In this document: in pieces, positions 27,598 to 36,873 of the stretch | Position numbering within the stretch: position 1 is the first letter of the stretch | Layout of the letters: every line of letters begins with the position of its first letter | NCBI GenBank assembly: GCA_025808875.1 | Contig: CP075528.1 | Span: 496,001 to 560,000, forward strand | DNA length: 64,000 nt | Direction: 5' to 3' | Origin: Enhydrobacter sp. | Lineage (GTDB): Bacteria > Pseudomonadota > Alphaproteobacteria > Reyranellales > Reyranellaceae | Notes under the pieces: generated by a model | Told to the model about the DNA's origin: nothing | The model's database searches: none | Seen by the model: only the letters and a program-made list of their open reading frames with translations | Made by a program: the position numbers and the translations under genes

Positions 27598-28329
27598 TTA
27601 CGCGCAGCCATTGGGGGTCGCCTGTGGCCGCCAGCTCCGCTCTGTACGTTCTCGCGCGAGCTTGGTTTCGAGGCTCGGATGCTTTCGCTCAATGCTCTCG
27701 TTGTAGATGTACTCCGCATCGTCCCAGAAGGTGGCGATCGCCTCGACGAACGCCCGGAGCCGTTCGACGGGCACGTCCATCAGCGCGACGGGTGGCGGCT
27801 CGGGATCGGGCGGCTGATCCTCGAACGGTCCTGGCGGGTAAACCCGCCACAGCTCGGGACAGCGCGCGGCCAGCGCAACCGCCGACGGCCCGTCGCCATG
27901 CCGGCAGGCGTTGCCGAGGAGTTGGAACGTGTCCAACTCGGCGAAGCTTGGAAAGGCGTCTAGACGGATGCCGCGCAGTTCCAAGAAGAGTTCGTAGAGC
28001 CTTGCCCAGTGCCCCTTCGTCACCTGCGCGACCATGCCCTCGCCGGGCGCCAACTCCTCCACGCATCCGCGCAGATAGCTGCGGAGCTGCCGCTCCCAGA
28101 TGGACTGGATTGCAAGGCCGAAAGCCATTTTCGTCTCTTTGAGCACATCCCCCGTGTCGGCCTGGGCGAAGGCGTCGCCTGGACTGTCACTGCGGCCCAG
28201 CGCGGCGATCTTTTCCTCAAGGGCCCGGATCGCGGGGGCGATCACATCGTCAAAAAATGATCGCACGGTGACCCCGTGCTTCGATGCCGCCACATCGGCA
28301 TAGCAGTTCTTCCAGCGGAACACCTTCAT
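27598..28329 (-). CDS. hypothetical helical protein, partner of RxxxxH protein
   Basis: A 243-residue protein starting MKVFRWKNCYADVAASKHG. It contains FGLAIQSIWERQLRSYLRGC and a later QLLGNACRHGDGPSA segment, resembling the NxxRHGDG region seen in some HEPN-superfamily proteins. It is the first gene of the minus-strand unit, and its stop is two bases before the next start. I recognise no named family. Confidence 0.6.
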   Translation of the reverse strand: MKVFRWKNCYADVAASKHGVTVRSFFDDVIAPAIRALEEKIAALGRSDSPGDAFAQADTGDVLKETKMAFGLAIQSIWERQLRSYLRGCVEELAPGEGMVAQVTKGHWARLYELFLELRGIRLDAFPSFAELDTFQLLGNACRHGDGPSAVALAARCPELWRVYPPGPFEDQPPDPEPPPVALMDVPVERLRAFVEAIATFWDDAEYIYNESIERKHPSLETKLARERTERSWRPQATPNGCA

Positions 28330-28438
28330 GCGGCGACTCCTGCCCAGACCATCCTTCGCAGCGGTTAGAGCCCTTGGGCAATTCCGTAAGGTGATTGGAG
28401 CCGGTACCTAGGGCATTGGCGCCGGCTCCGTTCCTCGT

Positions 28439-28630
28439 TCACTTCGGCTTGCCCGCCCCGTTGTGAGCAGGGCGATCAATGACGTAGCGCTGGCCGGGCT
28501 TGGGCTTTGGCGGGAGAGGGCGCCCTCGAATGGCGGTCCGTTCCTGACCGGTCTCGCCGCCGCGAGGCCCAACGATACCGAACTCGCCCGAGATCGGGGC
28601 CTGCTCCCCCGGCTTGTAGGTCTTGCTCAC
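28439..28630 (-). CDS. YjzC-like small protein
   Basis: A 63-residue protein starting at GTG with an excellent ribosome binding site (GGAGGTGTAAAA before GTG). The sequence SKTYKPGEQAPISGEFGIVG followed by PRGGETGQERT and PLPPKPKPGQRY matches the short YjzC-like family of unknown function. It is too short for most gene callers when only ATG starts are used. Confidence 0.72.
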   Translation of the reverse strand: MSKTYKPGEQAPISGEFGIVGPRGGETGQERTAIRGRPLPPKPKPGQRYVIDRPAHNGAGKPK

Positions 28631-28746
28631 TTTTACACCTCCAATGTCGGCTCGCGGATCATCCCGCCCGACCATGGGACCAATGCGGAAGTTGACTTCA
28701 GGTTCAATTAGGATAAAATGGGACCTAGAAAAATATGGAGGCCATC

Positions 28747-30363
28747 ATGGCGAGTCCGCAAACCTCAACAGCGTCGACCGTGCGTTCCAATCCCATCCAT
28801 CACCTTCATCCTGTCGACGACGCCTGTCCGGTTTGCGAGCAGCCTATCCCGCACGACCGTGCCGACGAGATCGCCGAACGGTTGCAGGCGCGAGAGCAGG
28901 CGCAGTCTGCCACGATCACCGCGCAACTGCAGGAGAAGTTCAACGCCGAAAAGACAGAGGCCCTCGAGCGTGCACGGCTAGAGGCCGACCAAAAAATCGC
29001 TGAGGCCCGAGAACAGGCCCGTCTGGCTGCTGAACTCCAGTCGAAGGCACAAGTCGAGGCGGCGGAAGCGGCCCGTATCGCAGCCCAAGAGGCGCTCCAG
29101 ACCAAGACCGAAGAGGTCACTACCGAGAAGGCAAACGCTGAGGCGGCGAAGGCTGCGCTTCAGGGCCAACTCGAACAGGTTCAGCGCGAATCGACCGACG
29201 CGATCGAGAAACTAAAGGCGGACGCGGCGGCGCAGGAAGACATGATCCGCTCAGAGGCGGCGCGCATCGCCACGGAAGCGGCCGCGAGCCTGCTGGCGGA
29301 AGTCGAGGCCCAGAAAGTGACGGCCGAAAACGCTGGCGAGGCGCTGAAAGCGGAACTGGCGCAAACCAGACTGACCAGCGAACAGGCCCTGGCAGAGGCC
29401 CAGGCAAAGGCGACCGCCCGTGAAGTGGAGATTCGTGCCGAAGTCAGCGCGGCCGCCGAGGCCGCGGCCAAGGTGCAGATTGGCGCCGCCGAACAGGCCA
29501 AAGCCGACGCCGAAGCCAAGGCGGTCGCTGCGGAGGCGATAGCGAAAAGCCTCCAGGAATCTCACGAAGCCCAGCTCAATGAGCGACTGCAAGAACAGCG
29601 CGAGGCCCTGGAGGCCGACAAGACAGCCGCTATCAACGCCGAGAAGTCGGCCACGTTTGAAGAGCGCCAGAAGTTGGCCAACAAGGTCGAAGAACTGCAG
29701 CGCGCGCTTGAGAAGAAGACCGCTGAGGAGCTCGGCGAAGGCGCCGAAATCAATCTTTTTGAAGCGCTGAAGGCTGAGTTCGACGGTGATCGCATCGTGC
29801 GCGTGACCAAGGGGCAGCAAGGCGCAGACATCCTGCACACCGTCATGCACAACGGACAGGAGTGCGGCACGATCATCTACGATTCGAAGAACCACAACGC
29901 ATGGCGGAAAGATTTCGTGACCAAATTGCGGTCAGACCAGTTGAGTGCCCAGGCCGACCATGCCGTGTTGTCGTCCAGCAAGTTCCCGGCCGGCGCCCGG
30001 CAATTGCATATACAGGACGGCGTCGTGATCGCTAGCCCGGCGCGGGTTGTCGCCCTCATCCAACTGATTCGCGCCCATCTGGTTCAATCTCACACCCTGC
30101 GCATGAGCAACGCCGAACGGACCCAGAAGACCGCAGCCCTGTACAGCTTCATCAATTCTCAGCAGTGCGCCGACTCGTTTGCGCGGCTCGACGAATTGGC
30201 GGAGTCGCTGCTGGATATTCAGACGAAGGAGGTTAAAGCCCACGAAAACGTCTGGAAACAGCAAGGTGTTGCCATACGCGCGGCCATGAAAGTGCAGGCT
30301 GAATTGCGCAATCAGATCGACTCGATCATCGGTACGGCGACCTCGCCGGAGAGCCCTCAATGA
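28747..30363 (+). CDS. DUF2130 nuclease-like protein with long coiled coil
   Basis: A 538-residue protein. An N-terminal CPVC segment (ACPVCEQPIP) could be half of a zinc site. Residues 35-320 are an Ala/Glu/Lys-rich coiled coil. The C-terminus is a DUF2130 domain: EALKAEFDGDRIVRVTKG, GADILHTVMHNGQECGTIIY and DSKNHNAWRKDFVTKLR. The D..(D)xK pattern is that of PD-(D/E)xK nucleases. ATG at 28747 is preferred, with GGAGG five bases upstream. The stop overlaps the next gene (ATGA). Coupling to a ParB-like protein suggests DNA-related activity, perhaps defence. Confidence 0.8.
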   Translation: MASPQTSTASTVRSNPIHHLHPVDDACPVCEQPIPHDRADEIAERLQAREQAQSATITAQLQEKFNAEKTEALERARLEADQKIAEAREQARLAAELQSKAQVEAAEAARIAAQEALQTKTEEVTTEKANAEAAKAALQGQLEQVQRESTDAIEKLKADAAAQEDMIRSEAARIATEAAASLLAEVEAQKVTAENAGEALKAELAQTRLTSEQALAEAQAKATAREVEIRAEVSAAAEAAAKVQIGAAEQAKADAEAKAVAAEAIAKSLQESHEAQLNERLQEQREALEADKTAAINAEKSATFEERQKLANKVEELQRALEKKTAEELGEGAEINLFEALKAEFDGDRIVRVTKGQQGADILHTVMHNGQECGTIIYDSKNHNAWRKDFVTKLRSDQLSAQADHAVLSSSKFPAGARQLHIQDGVVIASPARVVALIQLIRAHLVQSHTLRMSNAERTQKTAALYSFINSQQCADSFARLDELAESLLDIQTKEVKAHENVWKQQGVAIRAAMKVQAELRNQIDSIIGTATSPESPQ

Positions 30364-31307
30364 CGAACCCGCAGGTCATTCCCGACCGCAACAATGTCAT
30401 CAATCTTCAGGAGCGTCGGCTCGACCGTACCGTCCTGCGCACATACCGGACCAAGGCCGATATAGGGGACATCGTGCCGAACGAAAAGCAGCCCCGCATG
30501 GGTCCGAAGATCGATGAAGAGCTGCAGCGGCAGATCGAAGCGAATGGCGGCCTCTTCGAACCCCTACTTGTCGAGCCCCATCCTGACCTACCCGGAAAGT
30601 TCCGGATCATCGACGGCGATCGCCGGTGGACCAACTCACGGGTGCTAGTGGATCAAGGGAAGGAAGATTATCGGCAGATCCCAATCGAGGTTACCGACCG
30701 GACATTGAGCGACGAGGACCGACTTCGGGTCTGGATTTACATCCATCGCCAGCGGAAAGAATGGGACGCCAAGGAAAAGGAAATGGTGGCCTATCGCCTG
30801 GTCGACTTGATGGGCCGGTCGAGCGCGGCCAACATCCTCGGCATCACAGTGCGTGAGCTCGACAAGTTAGTCGACGTGTTCGAACTCTCGGAAAAATTTA
30901 CTAGTCTCCGTGACCCCAGCGCCGCAATCACCTGGTCACGTGAGTTGATGGGGGTGAGCAAGAAACTACTGACGCCGAGTGTCATTGAGGCGGTGGTCAA
31001 GAAGGTCAACCAGAAGCGCATTACCAATTCCAAAGACCTTCGGAAGCTCCGCACGATCTTGCCCGACCCCGTCGCGCGTTCGCAGTTTCTGAGCGATGCC
31101 GGAGATTTGGAGTCGGCAATGTTGCGCCTTGGACCCGCGCCCAAGCCAGTCAAGGGCGGACTTTCCGGCGATCTTGAAGCTGCAGTCGACGCGATGAAAA
31201 AGGTCCCTTTCTCGGCCCTGCAGGAACTCAAAGGGGATGCGGATATCCTGAAGAAGATCGCCGAAGCGGAAGCGTTGTTGCAATCGCTCCGCAGCGCGCT
31301 TTCATAG
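30360..31307 (+). CDS. ParB/sulfiredoxin-fold protein
   Basis: A 315-residue protein. An N-terminal ParB-like domain is visible as DIVPNEKQPRMGPKIDEELQ, GGLFEPLLVEPHPD and FRIIDGDRRWTNSRVLVDQG. The GDRR segment corresponds to the GERR/GxRR CTP-binding motif of ParB. A helix-turn-helix-like part follows (RSSAANILGITVRELDKLVD). The start overlaps the DUF2130 stop by four bases. It is unlike the backbone ParB at 41188 and may act with DUF2130 as a two-gene system. Confidence 0.75.
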   Translation: MTNPQVIPDRNNVINLQERRLDRTVLRTYRTKADIGDIVPNEKQPRMGPKIDEELQRQIEANGGLFEPLLVEPHPDLPGKFRIIDGDRRWTNSRVLVDQGKEDYRQIPIEVTDRTLSDEDRLRVWIYIHRQRKEWDAKEKEMVAYRLVDLMGRSSAANILGITVRELDKLVDVFELSEKFTSLRDPSAAITWSRELMGVSKKLLTPSVIEAVVKKVNQKRITNSKDLRKLRTILPDPVARSQFLSDAGDLESAMLRLGPAPKPVKGGLSGDLEAAVDAMKKVPFSALQELKGDADILKKIAEAEALLQSLRSALS

Positions 31308-31476
31308 GTTGGAGATTGTGGGCTCGACCTCAAGGTCTGATAAGGCGCGGAGTCTATTCGGAACAGGTAGCATTGCGAGAGCATGCCTGGCGAAAAGCCC
31401 TGCGTTACGGCAGCGTCAGTTGTAAAGAAATATTAGTCGTCGCGAGACTGCGTGAGCGTCGGCTGGGGGAAACAGA

Positions 31477-33432
31477 GTGATACTGACCGACAACGAAACG
31501 AAGGTCGATCTCCTTAACAACGAAGCGATCGCCAAGACCATCATCGCGTTGCTGCGGGAGAAACCGGAGCGCCCGGTGACGATTGGCGTTCACGGCGATT
31601 GGGGCGCGGGGAAGTCCAGCATCCTTGAGATGATCGAGAGTGGCCTCGCGGACCAGAACGGCGTCCTCTGCCTCAAGTTCAACGGATGGCGGTTCCAGGG
31701 TTTCGAGGACGCCAAGATCGCGTTGATCGAGGGCATCGTCACCGGCTTGCTTGAGAAGCGTCCGCTGCTGTCGAAGGCGGGGGCGGCGGTTACAGATATC
31801 TTCCGCCGGATCGATTGGCTCAAGATCGCACGCCACGGCGGGGGTCTGGCGTTCACCGCCATGACGGGCATTCCAACGGCCGACCAAATCGGCGCCGTCG
31901 TCGACACCGTTAAGGGGGTCTTCGCCGATCCCGCCAAGCTCGCGACCAAGGAGAACTACGACAAGGCCGTTGACGGCGTGCAGGGGCTGTTGAAACCCGC
32001 CGAGTCGAAGAACGTTCCGGAAGAGATCGAGGCCTTCCGAAAGGCTTTCACAGGCCTGCTGAAGGCGGCCGGTATCGACCAACTGATCGTGTTGATCGAC
32101 GATCTCGATCGCTGCCTTCCCGACACCGCCATCGAAACGCTCGAAGCGGTCCGCCTGTTCGTATTCACCGACCGCACCGCTTTCGTCGTGGCCGCCGACG
32201 AGGCGATGATCGAATATTCGGTTCGCAAGCATTTCCCCGAGCTGCCGGACACGACCGGACCCCGCGACTACGCGCGGAACTACCTTGAGAAGTTGATCCA
32301 GATACCGTTCCGCATCCCGGCGCTCGGGGAGACCGAGACACGTATCTACGTCACGCTCCTCCTGATCGGGGCGGAACTCGCCGACGATGACGTCGACTAT
32401 GCGAAACTGATCGATGCGGCGCGCAGTTTGCTCAAGAGGCCGTGGACGACGGCGGGCCTCGATGCGCAGACCGTCAGGACCGCCCTCGGCGACAAGGCCA
32501 GCGACGTTCAGAACGCGCTCACGCTGAGCGATCAGATCGGCCCCATCCTCGCCAGCGGCACCCAGGGCAATCCGCGGCAGATAAAGAGGTTTTTGAACAC
32601 GCTCATGCTGCGGCACCAGACGGCGCTGGCACGTGGGTTCGGCGACGAGGTCAAGCTCCCGGTCCTGGCGAAGCTCATGTTGGCCGAGCGTTTCATGTCG
32701 CGGTTGTTCGACCAGATCGCGAGCTCCGCCGCTCGCAGCTCCGATGGACGATGCGCGGACCTCACGGCGCTTGAGACGGCAGCCGCCGACGGGGCCGATA
32801 CGTCGAAGCGCAAGCGCAGCGGTTCGAAGGTGGCGGTCGACGACGACGCCGCCGAATCGGACGCCGTGGCGAAGGACAGCGCCGTATTGGCGGAATGGAA
32901 GGCGGCAGAAGCTATCCGGGCCTGGGCGCGCCTCACGCCTTCCTTGGCCGAGGTCGATCTCCGCCCGTACCTCTTCGTGACCAAGGACCGGAAGGACTAT
33001 TTCGGGGCGGCGTCGGTGCTGGGTCGCCTGGCCGCTGTGGTCGAAAAGCTGCTCGGGTCGAAGCTTGCCGTGCAGGCCTTCGAAGGGGAGCTGAAGCAGC
33101 TCGTGCCCGCGGAAGCGGCGCAGGTGTTCGAAGAACTCCGCGGCCGTGTCATGGGCAGCGACGCCTTCGAGACGGCGCCGCCGGGCGTGGATGGTGTCGC
33201 CGTTCTGGTGCGCGCCCATCCGACCTTGCAGCCGAATCTCCTCGATCTCCTGGAGGCTCTCCCGGCAGACCGCTGCGGTCCGTGGCCGGCGTCCGGCTGG
33301 GAGGGCGTGATCAAGGAGGGGGAATCGGTGGCCCGCTTCGAGCGGCTTCTGAAGACCTGGTCCACATCCAAGGGCTCGTTCCTGAAGACAACGGCGGCGG
33401 CGGCGCTGCGCACGCGCGGGAATCGCCGCTGA
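31477..33432 (+). CDS. qatA: QatA, KAP-family P-loop NTPase of Qat antiphage system
   Basis: A 651-residue KAP NTPase starting at GTG. The Walker A motif HGDWGAGKSS is at about residues 39-48, and the KAP Walker B segment LIVLIDDLDRCLPD is near 203-216. The C-terminal third has a polar linker rich in Ser, Lys and Asp. It is the first of four overlapping genes (TGATG, ATGA, GTGA) in the order NTPase, unknown, QueC-like, TatD-like, which is the known composition of the Qat defence system. Its exact role in Qat is not established. Confidence 0.9.
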   Translation: MILTDNETKVDLLNNEAIAKTIIALLREKPERPVTIGVHGDWGAGKSSILEMIESGLADQNGVLCLKFNGWRFQGFEDAKIALIEGIVTGLLEKRPLLSKAGAAVTDIFRRIDWLKIARHGGGLAFTAMTGIPTADQIGAVVDTVKGVFADPAKLATKENYDKAVDGVQGLLKPAESKNVPEEIEAFRKAFTGLLKAAGIDQLIVLIDDLDRCLPDTAIETLEAVRLFVFTDRTAFVVAADEAMIEYSVRKHFPELPDTTGPRDYARNYLEKLIQIPFRIPALGETETRIYVTLLLIGAELADDDVDYAKLIDAARSLLKRPWTTAGLDAQTVRTALGDKASDVQNALTLSDQIGPILASGTQGNPRQIKRFLNTLMLRHQTALARGFGDEVKLPVLAKLMLAERFMSRLFDQIASSAARSSDGRCADLTALETAAADGADTSKRKRSGSKVAVDDDAAESDAVAKDSAVLAEWKAAEAIRAWARLTPSLAEVDLRPYLFVTKDRKDYFGAASVLGRLAAVVEKLLGSKLAVQAFEGELKQLVPAEAAQVFEELRGRVMGSDAFETAPPGVDGVAVLVRAHPTLQPNLLDLLEALPADRCGPWPASGWEGVIKEGESVARFERLLKTWSTSKGSFLKTTAAAALRTRGNRR

Positions 33433-34352
33433 TGGGAACCTCGAATGCATATGGCGGTGCCGCCGGTGGGACGCCCTTGATCCCGAGTTGGTTGCGGGAC
33501 GACGGCGGCGGTGCGGGAGGCGGCGCCACGCCGCCCAGCGATGGGTCGACGTCGACTCCCGCGAGTGCGCTACCTGCGGTCACGCCGACTCCCGCGATCG
33601 GTGCGCCGCCCGCGGTCCCGCTGGCGCCGGTGCCGCGACCTGTCATCCCGGTAGCTGGGGCGTCTGACCGTTTCACTAGTGCGCGCACCAGTTTCTCGCG
33701 GTTCGCCAGTTCGGGGGCGACCGATCGCCGTAGCCTGGGGCGCGCAGTCTCGCGCTATGTGTCGACCTCGGCGGGCGGATCCCGTCGCGCCGCCCAGCGC
33801 ATGGGTTCGTCGCGAGGCGCAGGGGCTGGATTGGTCCGCTTCCTGAACGACGCGAGCGTCAACGGTGCCCGCGAGGCCCTGAGGGCGTTGAACCTTGAAA
33901 GCCTGGCCGGACGGCCGATCGAAGAGGTGTTCGCCGGGCTCGCGGATTATATCTGTCCAGAAGGCGGGTCGATTGATGAAGGTATCGCCCGTGACGCGTT
34001 CATCGAGACGATCGCCGACCTCGCTGGCGCAGGTATCACCGACATCGATGCCCTGACTCCGGCGCAGATCCAGACGGTGTTCGAGCTCTACGCGACCCAT
34101 GCGATCGAAGCTCGTCTGTGTAACGACATAGGGACCAAGGTCGTCACCTTGCCGGCGGACCCCAGTGCGGCGGCGCGCGTCGAAGCGCAGCTTCGGGACT
34201 TCATCCAACGCGGTGTCAGCGACGCCATCAACGCGGCCGGCGTCAACATCCAGGCACTGTCGCCCGATGCGGTCACGGGCTTCGTCACGACAGTCTACCA
34301 GTCCGCGTTCGAGGTCCTTCAGACGATGGGCGATACGGAGGCGGGTGAATGA
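33432..34352 (+). CDS. qatB: QatB, Qat system protein of unknown fold
   Basis: A 306-residue protein. Residues 1-135 are low-complexity and rich in Gly, Pro, Ser, Thr and Ala. The rest is predicted helical (REALRALNLESLAGRPIEEV, then ALTPAQIQTVFELYATHAIE). The ATG overlaps the qatA stop (TGATG). The open frame extends upstream inside qatA, but that part is a shadow. Assignment rests on position within the four-gene Qat operon and on the shared disordered/helical layout. Confidence 0.82.
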   Translation: MGTSNAYGGAAGGTPLIPSWLRDDGGGAGGGATPPSDGSTSTPASALPAVTPTPAIGAPPAVPLAPVPRPVIPVAGASDRFTSARTSFSRFASSGATDRRSLGRAVSRYVSTSAGGSRRAAQRMGSSRGAGAGLVRFLNDASVNGAREALRALNLESLAGRPIEEVFAGLADYICPEGGSIDEGIARDAFIETIADLAGAGITDIDALTPAQIQTVFELYATHAIEARLCNDIGTKVVTLPADPSAAARVEAQLRDFIQRGVSDAINAAGVNIQALSPDAVTGFVTTVYQSAFEVLQTMGDTEAGE

Positions 34353-35698
34353 GGCGGCACGTCTTGATCGGGCGCTTCGGCGCCGACGATAAAGCCCGCG
34401 TGCCCAAAGCGCGTGATGAGGTCGCTTCGGCCCTTCAGCTGATCACCGGCAAGCGCTTAGACCATGGGATTGGGCGGGCCTTGGACGACCTAAAGGCGCT
34501 GTCTCTGTCGCCGAGCGAGATGGGCGCGGACCTGCTTGTCGTCGCTGCACATGTCCACGCGGCGGACACCCGGCTATCCCGTTCCAGCGAGTCGCAGGAC
34601 GCCTGGACACGTGAGATTCGATTGGTCATCCCGGTCAGCGATATCGGCCGATGGACGGCCGTGGCCCCGATACTCGTGCGGGCGCTGAACTTTCTCACCG
34701 GTGATCGGTGGGAGGTTGGGTTCCGGAAACGACCGAAGGCATTTAAGACGATCGTGCCAGCCGTCGCGCCAACTCTGCTGCCGCCCCCGTTTGACGGTGT
34801 CAGCCTGTTTTCAGGCGGTCTCGACAGCCTGATCGGAGCGATCGATACCCTTGAAGGTAAGGGAACGCCGCTACTCGTGAGCCATGCAGGCGAAGGGTTG
34901 GTGAGCAAATCGCAAGAGCGCTGCTTCGACGGCCTCAAGGCCGCATACCCCGGGTCCGCCTTCAATCGGCTCCGGGTCTGGATGAGCTTCGACGCTGGTC
35001 TGTTTGGTGATGTGGCGTCCGAGGATACGACACGCGGCCGATCCTTCCTGTTTTTCTCTCTTGGGGTGACGGCCGGAACATCCTTGGCGAGTCCGTTCGT
35101 GCTGAAGGTGCCGGAGAATGGTTTGATCGCGCTCAATGTGCCGCTCGACCGCCTGAGGCTCGGGGCGCTCAGCACGCGGACGACGCACCCCTTTTATATC
35201 GCGCGCTGGAACGACATGCTGACTGCACTCGGGATCGGTGGTCGCATCGACAATCCGTACTGGGACAAGACCAAGGGTGAAATGGTGGCCGCCTGTGCGA
35301 ACCCGGCCGTGCTGTCGAAGCTCGCGCCGTCGTCCTTGTCGTGTTCGTCGCCGAGCAAGGGACGCTGGACAAAGCAACCGCAAGGCCATTGTGGCTTCTG
35401 TCTGCCCTGTTTGATCCGGCGCGCCGCTCTCCAGCCGAACGACTCGACGGCGTATACGCTTCCGAATCTCCGCGCCGGTACCCTCGACACGAAGCAGGCG
35501 GCAGGTCAGCAGGTCCGCTCGTTTCAGATAGCGATCGCGCGTCTCGCCGCCCGTCCTGATCTTGCCAAGGTGCTGATCCATAAGCCCGGGCCACTCTACG
35601 ACGATGCGGACCGACACGACGGTCTGGCCGGTGTGTATCGTCGGGGGCTCGAGGAGGTCGCCCGGCTTTTGACCGGTGTTCAGACGGCTCCAACGTGA
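34349..35698 (+). CDS. qatC: QatC, QueC-like ATPase
   Basis: A 449-residue protein. The PP-loop motif SLFSGGLDSLIG near residue 151 is that of QueC and other adenine-nucleotide alpha hydrolases. A zinc-type cluster HCGFCLPCLIRR near residue 346 corresponds to the QueC CxxCxxC site. QueC makes preQ0 for 7-deazaguanine nucleosides; in Qat the reaction is unknown. No queD, queE or queF genes are near, so this is a defence paralogue and not a queuosine gene. The start overlaps qatB by four bases. Confidence 0.9.
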   Translation: MRRHVLIGRFGADDKARVPKARDEVASALQLITGKRLDHGIGRALDDLKALSLSPSEMGADLLVVAAHVHAADTRLSRSSESQDAWTREIRLVIPVSDIGRWTAVAPILVRALNFLTGDRWEVGFRKRPKAFKTIVPAVAPTLLPPPFDGVSLFSGGLDSLIGAIDTLEGKGTPLLVSHAGEGLVSKSQERCFDGLKAAYPGSAFNRLRVWMSFDAGLFGDVASEDTTRGRSFLFFSLGVTAGTSLASPFVLKVPENGLIALNVPLDRLRLGALSTRTTHPFYIARWNDMLTALGIGGRIDNPYWDKTKGEMVAACANPAVLSKLAPSSLSCSSPSKGRWTKQPQGHCGFCLPCLIRRAALQPNDSTAYTLPNLRAGTLDTKQAAGQQVRSFQIAIARLAARPDLAKVLIHKPGPLYDDADRHDGLAGVYRRGLEEVARLLTGVQTAPT

Positions 35699-36459
35699 CT
35701 TCGGATAAAGTGTGCCCACTCGTAGACTTCCATTGCCACCTCGACCTTTATCCCGACCATGCCGAAGCGGTGGCACGGTGCGAGCGCGAAGGTGTCTTCA
35801 CGCTCGCCGTGACAACGACGCCGAAGGCTTGGCCCCGCAATCAGGAACTCGCCGCAGCGACGCGCCACGTCCGCGCTGCTTTGGGCCTTCATCCGCAGCT
35901 CGTCGCCGAGCGTGGCCACGAGATTGCGCTCTGGAGGGAGCTGCTGCCGCGGACACGCTACGTCGGAGAGGTCGGGCTCGACGCAGGGCCCAGATTTTAC
36001 CGCTCGTTCGACCGGCAGAAGGAGGTTTTCGCAGAGGTACTTACCTCCTGCGCCGCGGCGTCCGACAAGATCCTGACCGTGCACAGCGTTCGCGCGACGA
36101 AGATCGTGCTCGACATGATCGAGAAGTATTTGCCGCCGCCTCGCGGCCGGGTGGTGTTGCATTGGTTCACCGGGACGGCGGCCGAAATCCGACGCGCCGT
36201 CGACCTCGGTTGCTACTTTTCGGTCAACGCCGAAATGCTCACGAATGAAAATCGGGCCGTCGCGAACCGCACTTTCCCGTTAGGTCGTGTCCTGACAGAG
36301 ACCGATGGCCCATTCACCCGAACCGCTGGTCGCCCTTCTGAGCCCATTGATGTCTGGCAAGCGGTCGAAGGCTTGGCGAGCCTGCATGGTTTGGGAGCCG
36401 CCGAGGTTGGACGCCGGATCGGTGCCAACCTCAAAACCCTGCAAGATGAAGTGCCATAG
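35695..36459 (+). CDS. qatD: QatD, TatD-like DNase
   Basis: A 254-residue metal-dependent nuclease starting at GTG within the qatC stop (GTGA). The TatD ligands are present: DFHCHLD (H13, H15), GEVGLD near 88, VHS near 128, HWFTG near 155 and TETDGPF near 200. The operon ends here; 86 bp later the IS3 element begins. Confidence 0.9.
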   Translation: MTSDKVCPLVDFHCHLDLYPDHAEAVARCEREGVFTLAVTTTPKAWPRNQELAAATRHVRAALGLHPQLVAERGHEIALWRELLPRTRYVGEVGLDAGPRFYRSFDRQKEVFAEVLTSCAAASDKILTVHSVRATKIVLDMIEKYLPPPRGRVVLHWFTGTAAEIRRAVDLGCYFSVNAEMLTNENRAVANRTFPLGRVLTETDGPFTRTAGRPSEPIDVWQAVEGLASLHGLGAAEVGRRIGANLKTLQDEVP

Positions 36460-36609
36460 CGGCCGATGTTTAGGTGGGCACGAGTTCCTCGCGTGGATTC
36501 GTGCCGCAACCGCACGCGTATGAGTTCGACTTCGACCGCCGGGCATGACCTGCCCCAGGGTTTTCGTGCCATCGGTTAGTTGAGAGACTGGCCTCCACGA
36601 GGAGGCAGG

Positions 36610-36873
36610 ATGAAGAAGTCGAAGTTCACGGAAGAGCAGATCGTGGGGATCTTGCGGGAGACGGATCGCGATCCTGTCGCGACGGTGGCCAAGCGCCACG
36701 GTGTGAGCGAGCAGGCGATCTACACCTGGAAGAAGCGGTTCGGTTCTTTCCAGCCGGATGACGTTCGGCGTCTGAAGCAGCTCGAGCAGGAGAACGCGCG
36801 GCTGAAGAAGCTGGTGGCGGAACGTGACCTCGAGATCGAGGTGATGAAGGAGATCGCTGCAAAAAAATGGTAG
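36610..36873 (+). CDS. IS3-family transposase OrfA
   Basis: An 87-residue protein with the OrfA helix-turn-helix (KFTEEQIVGILRETD, then VAKRHGVSEQAIYTWKKRFG) and a leucine-zipper tail (LKQLEQENARLKKLVAERDL). ATG at 36610 has GGAGGC upstream. The gene ends GCA AAA AAA TGG TAG; the A7 run at 36861-36867 is a typical -1 slippery site giving the OrfAB fusion. Confidence 0.92.
   Translation: MKKSKFTEEQIVGILRETDRDPVATVAKRHGVSEQAIYTWKKRFGSFQPDDVRRLKQLEQENARLKKLVAERDLEIEVMKEIAAKKW

Noticed and set aside
30360..31307. Plasmid partition ParB for the ICE
   Set aside because: It has no parA neighbour and is coupled to a DUF2130 gene; the backbone ParB is at 41188. Partition is possible but not supported.
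31405..33450. A 681-residue minus-strand frame opposite qatA
   Set aside because: No recognisable motifs; qatA has Walker motifs and fits the overlapping Qat operon.
34349..36459. Queuosine/7-deazaguanine biosynthesis genes
   Set aside because: Only a QueC-like and a TatD-like gene occur, in the Qat gene order; no queD, queE, queF or dpd genes are present.
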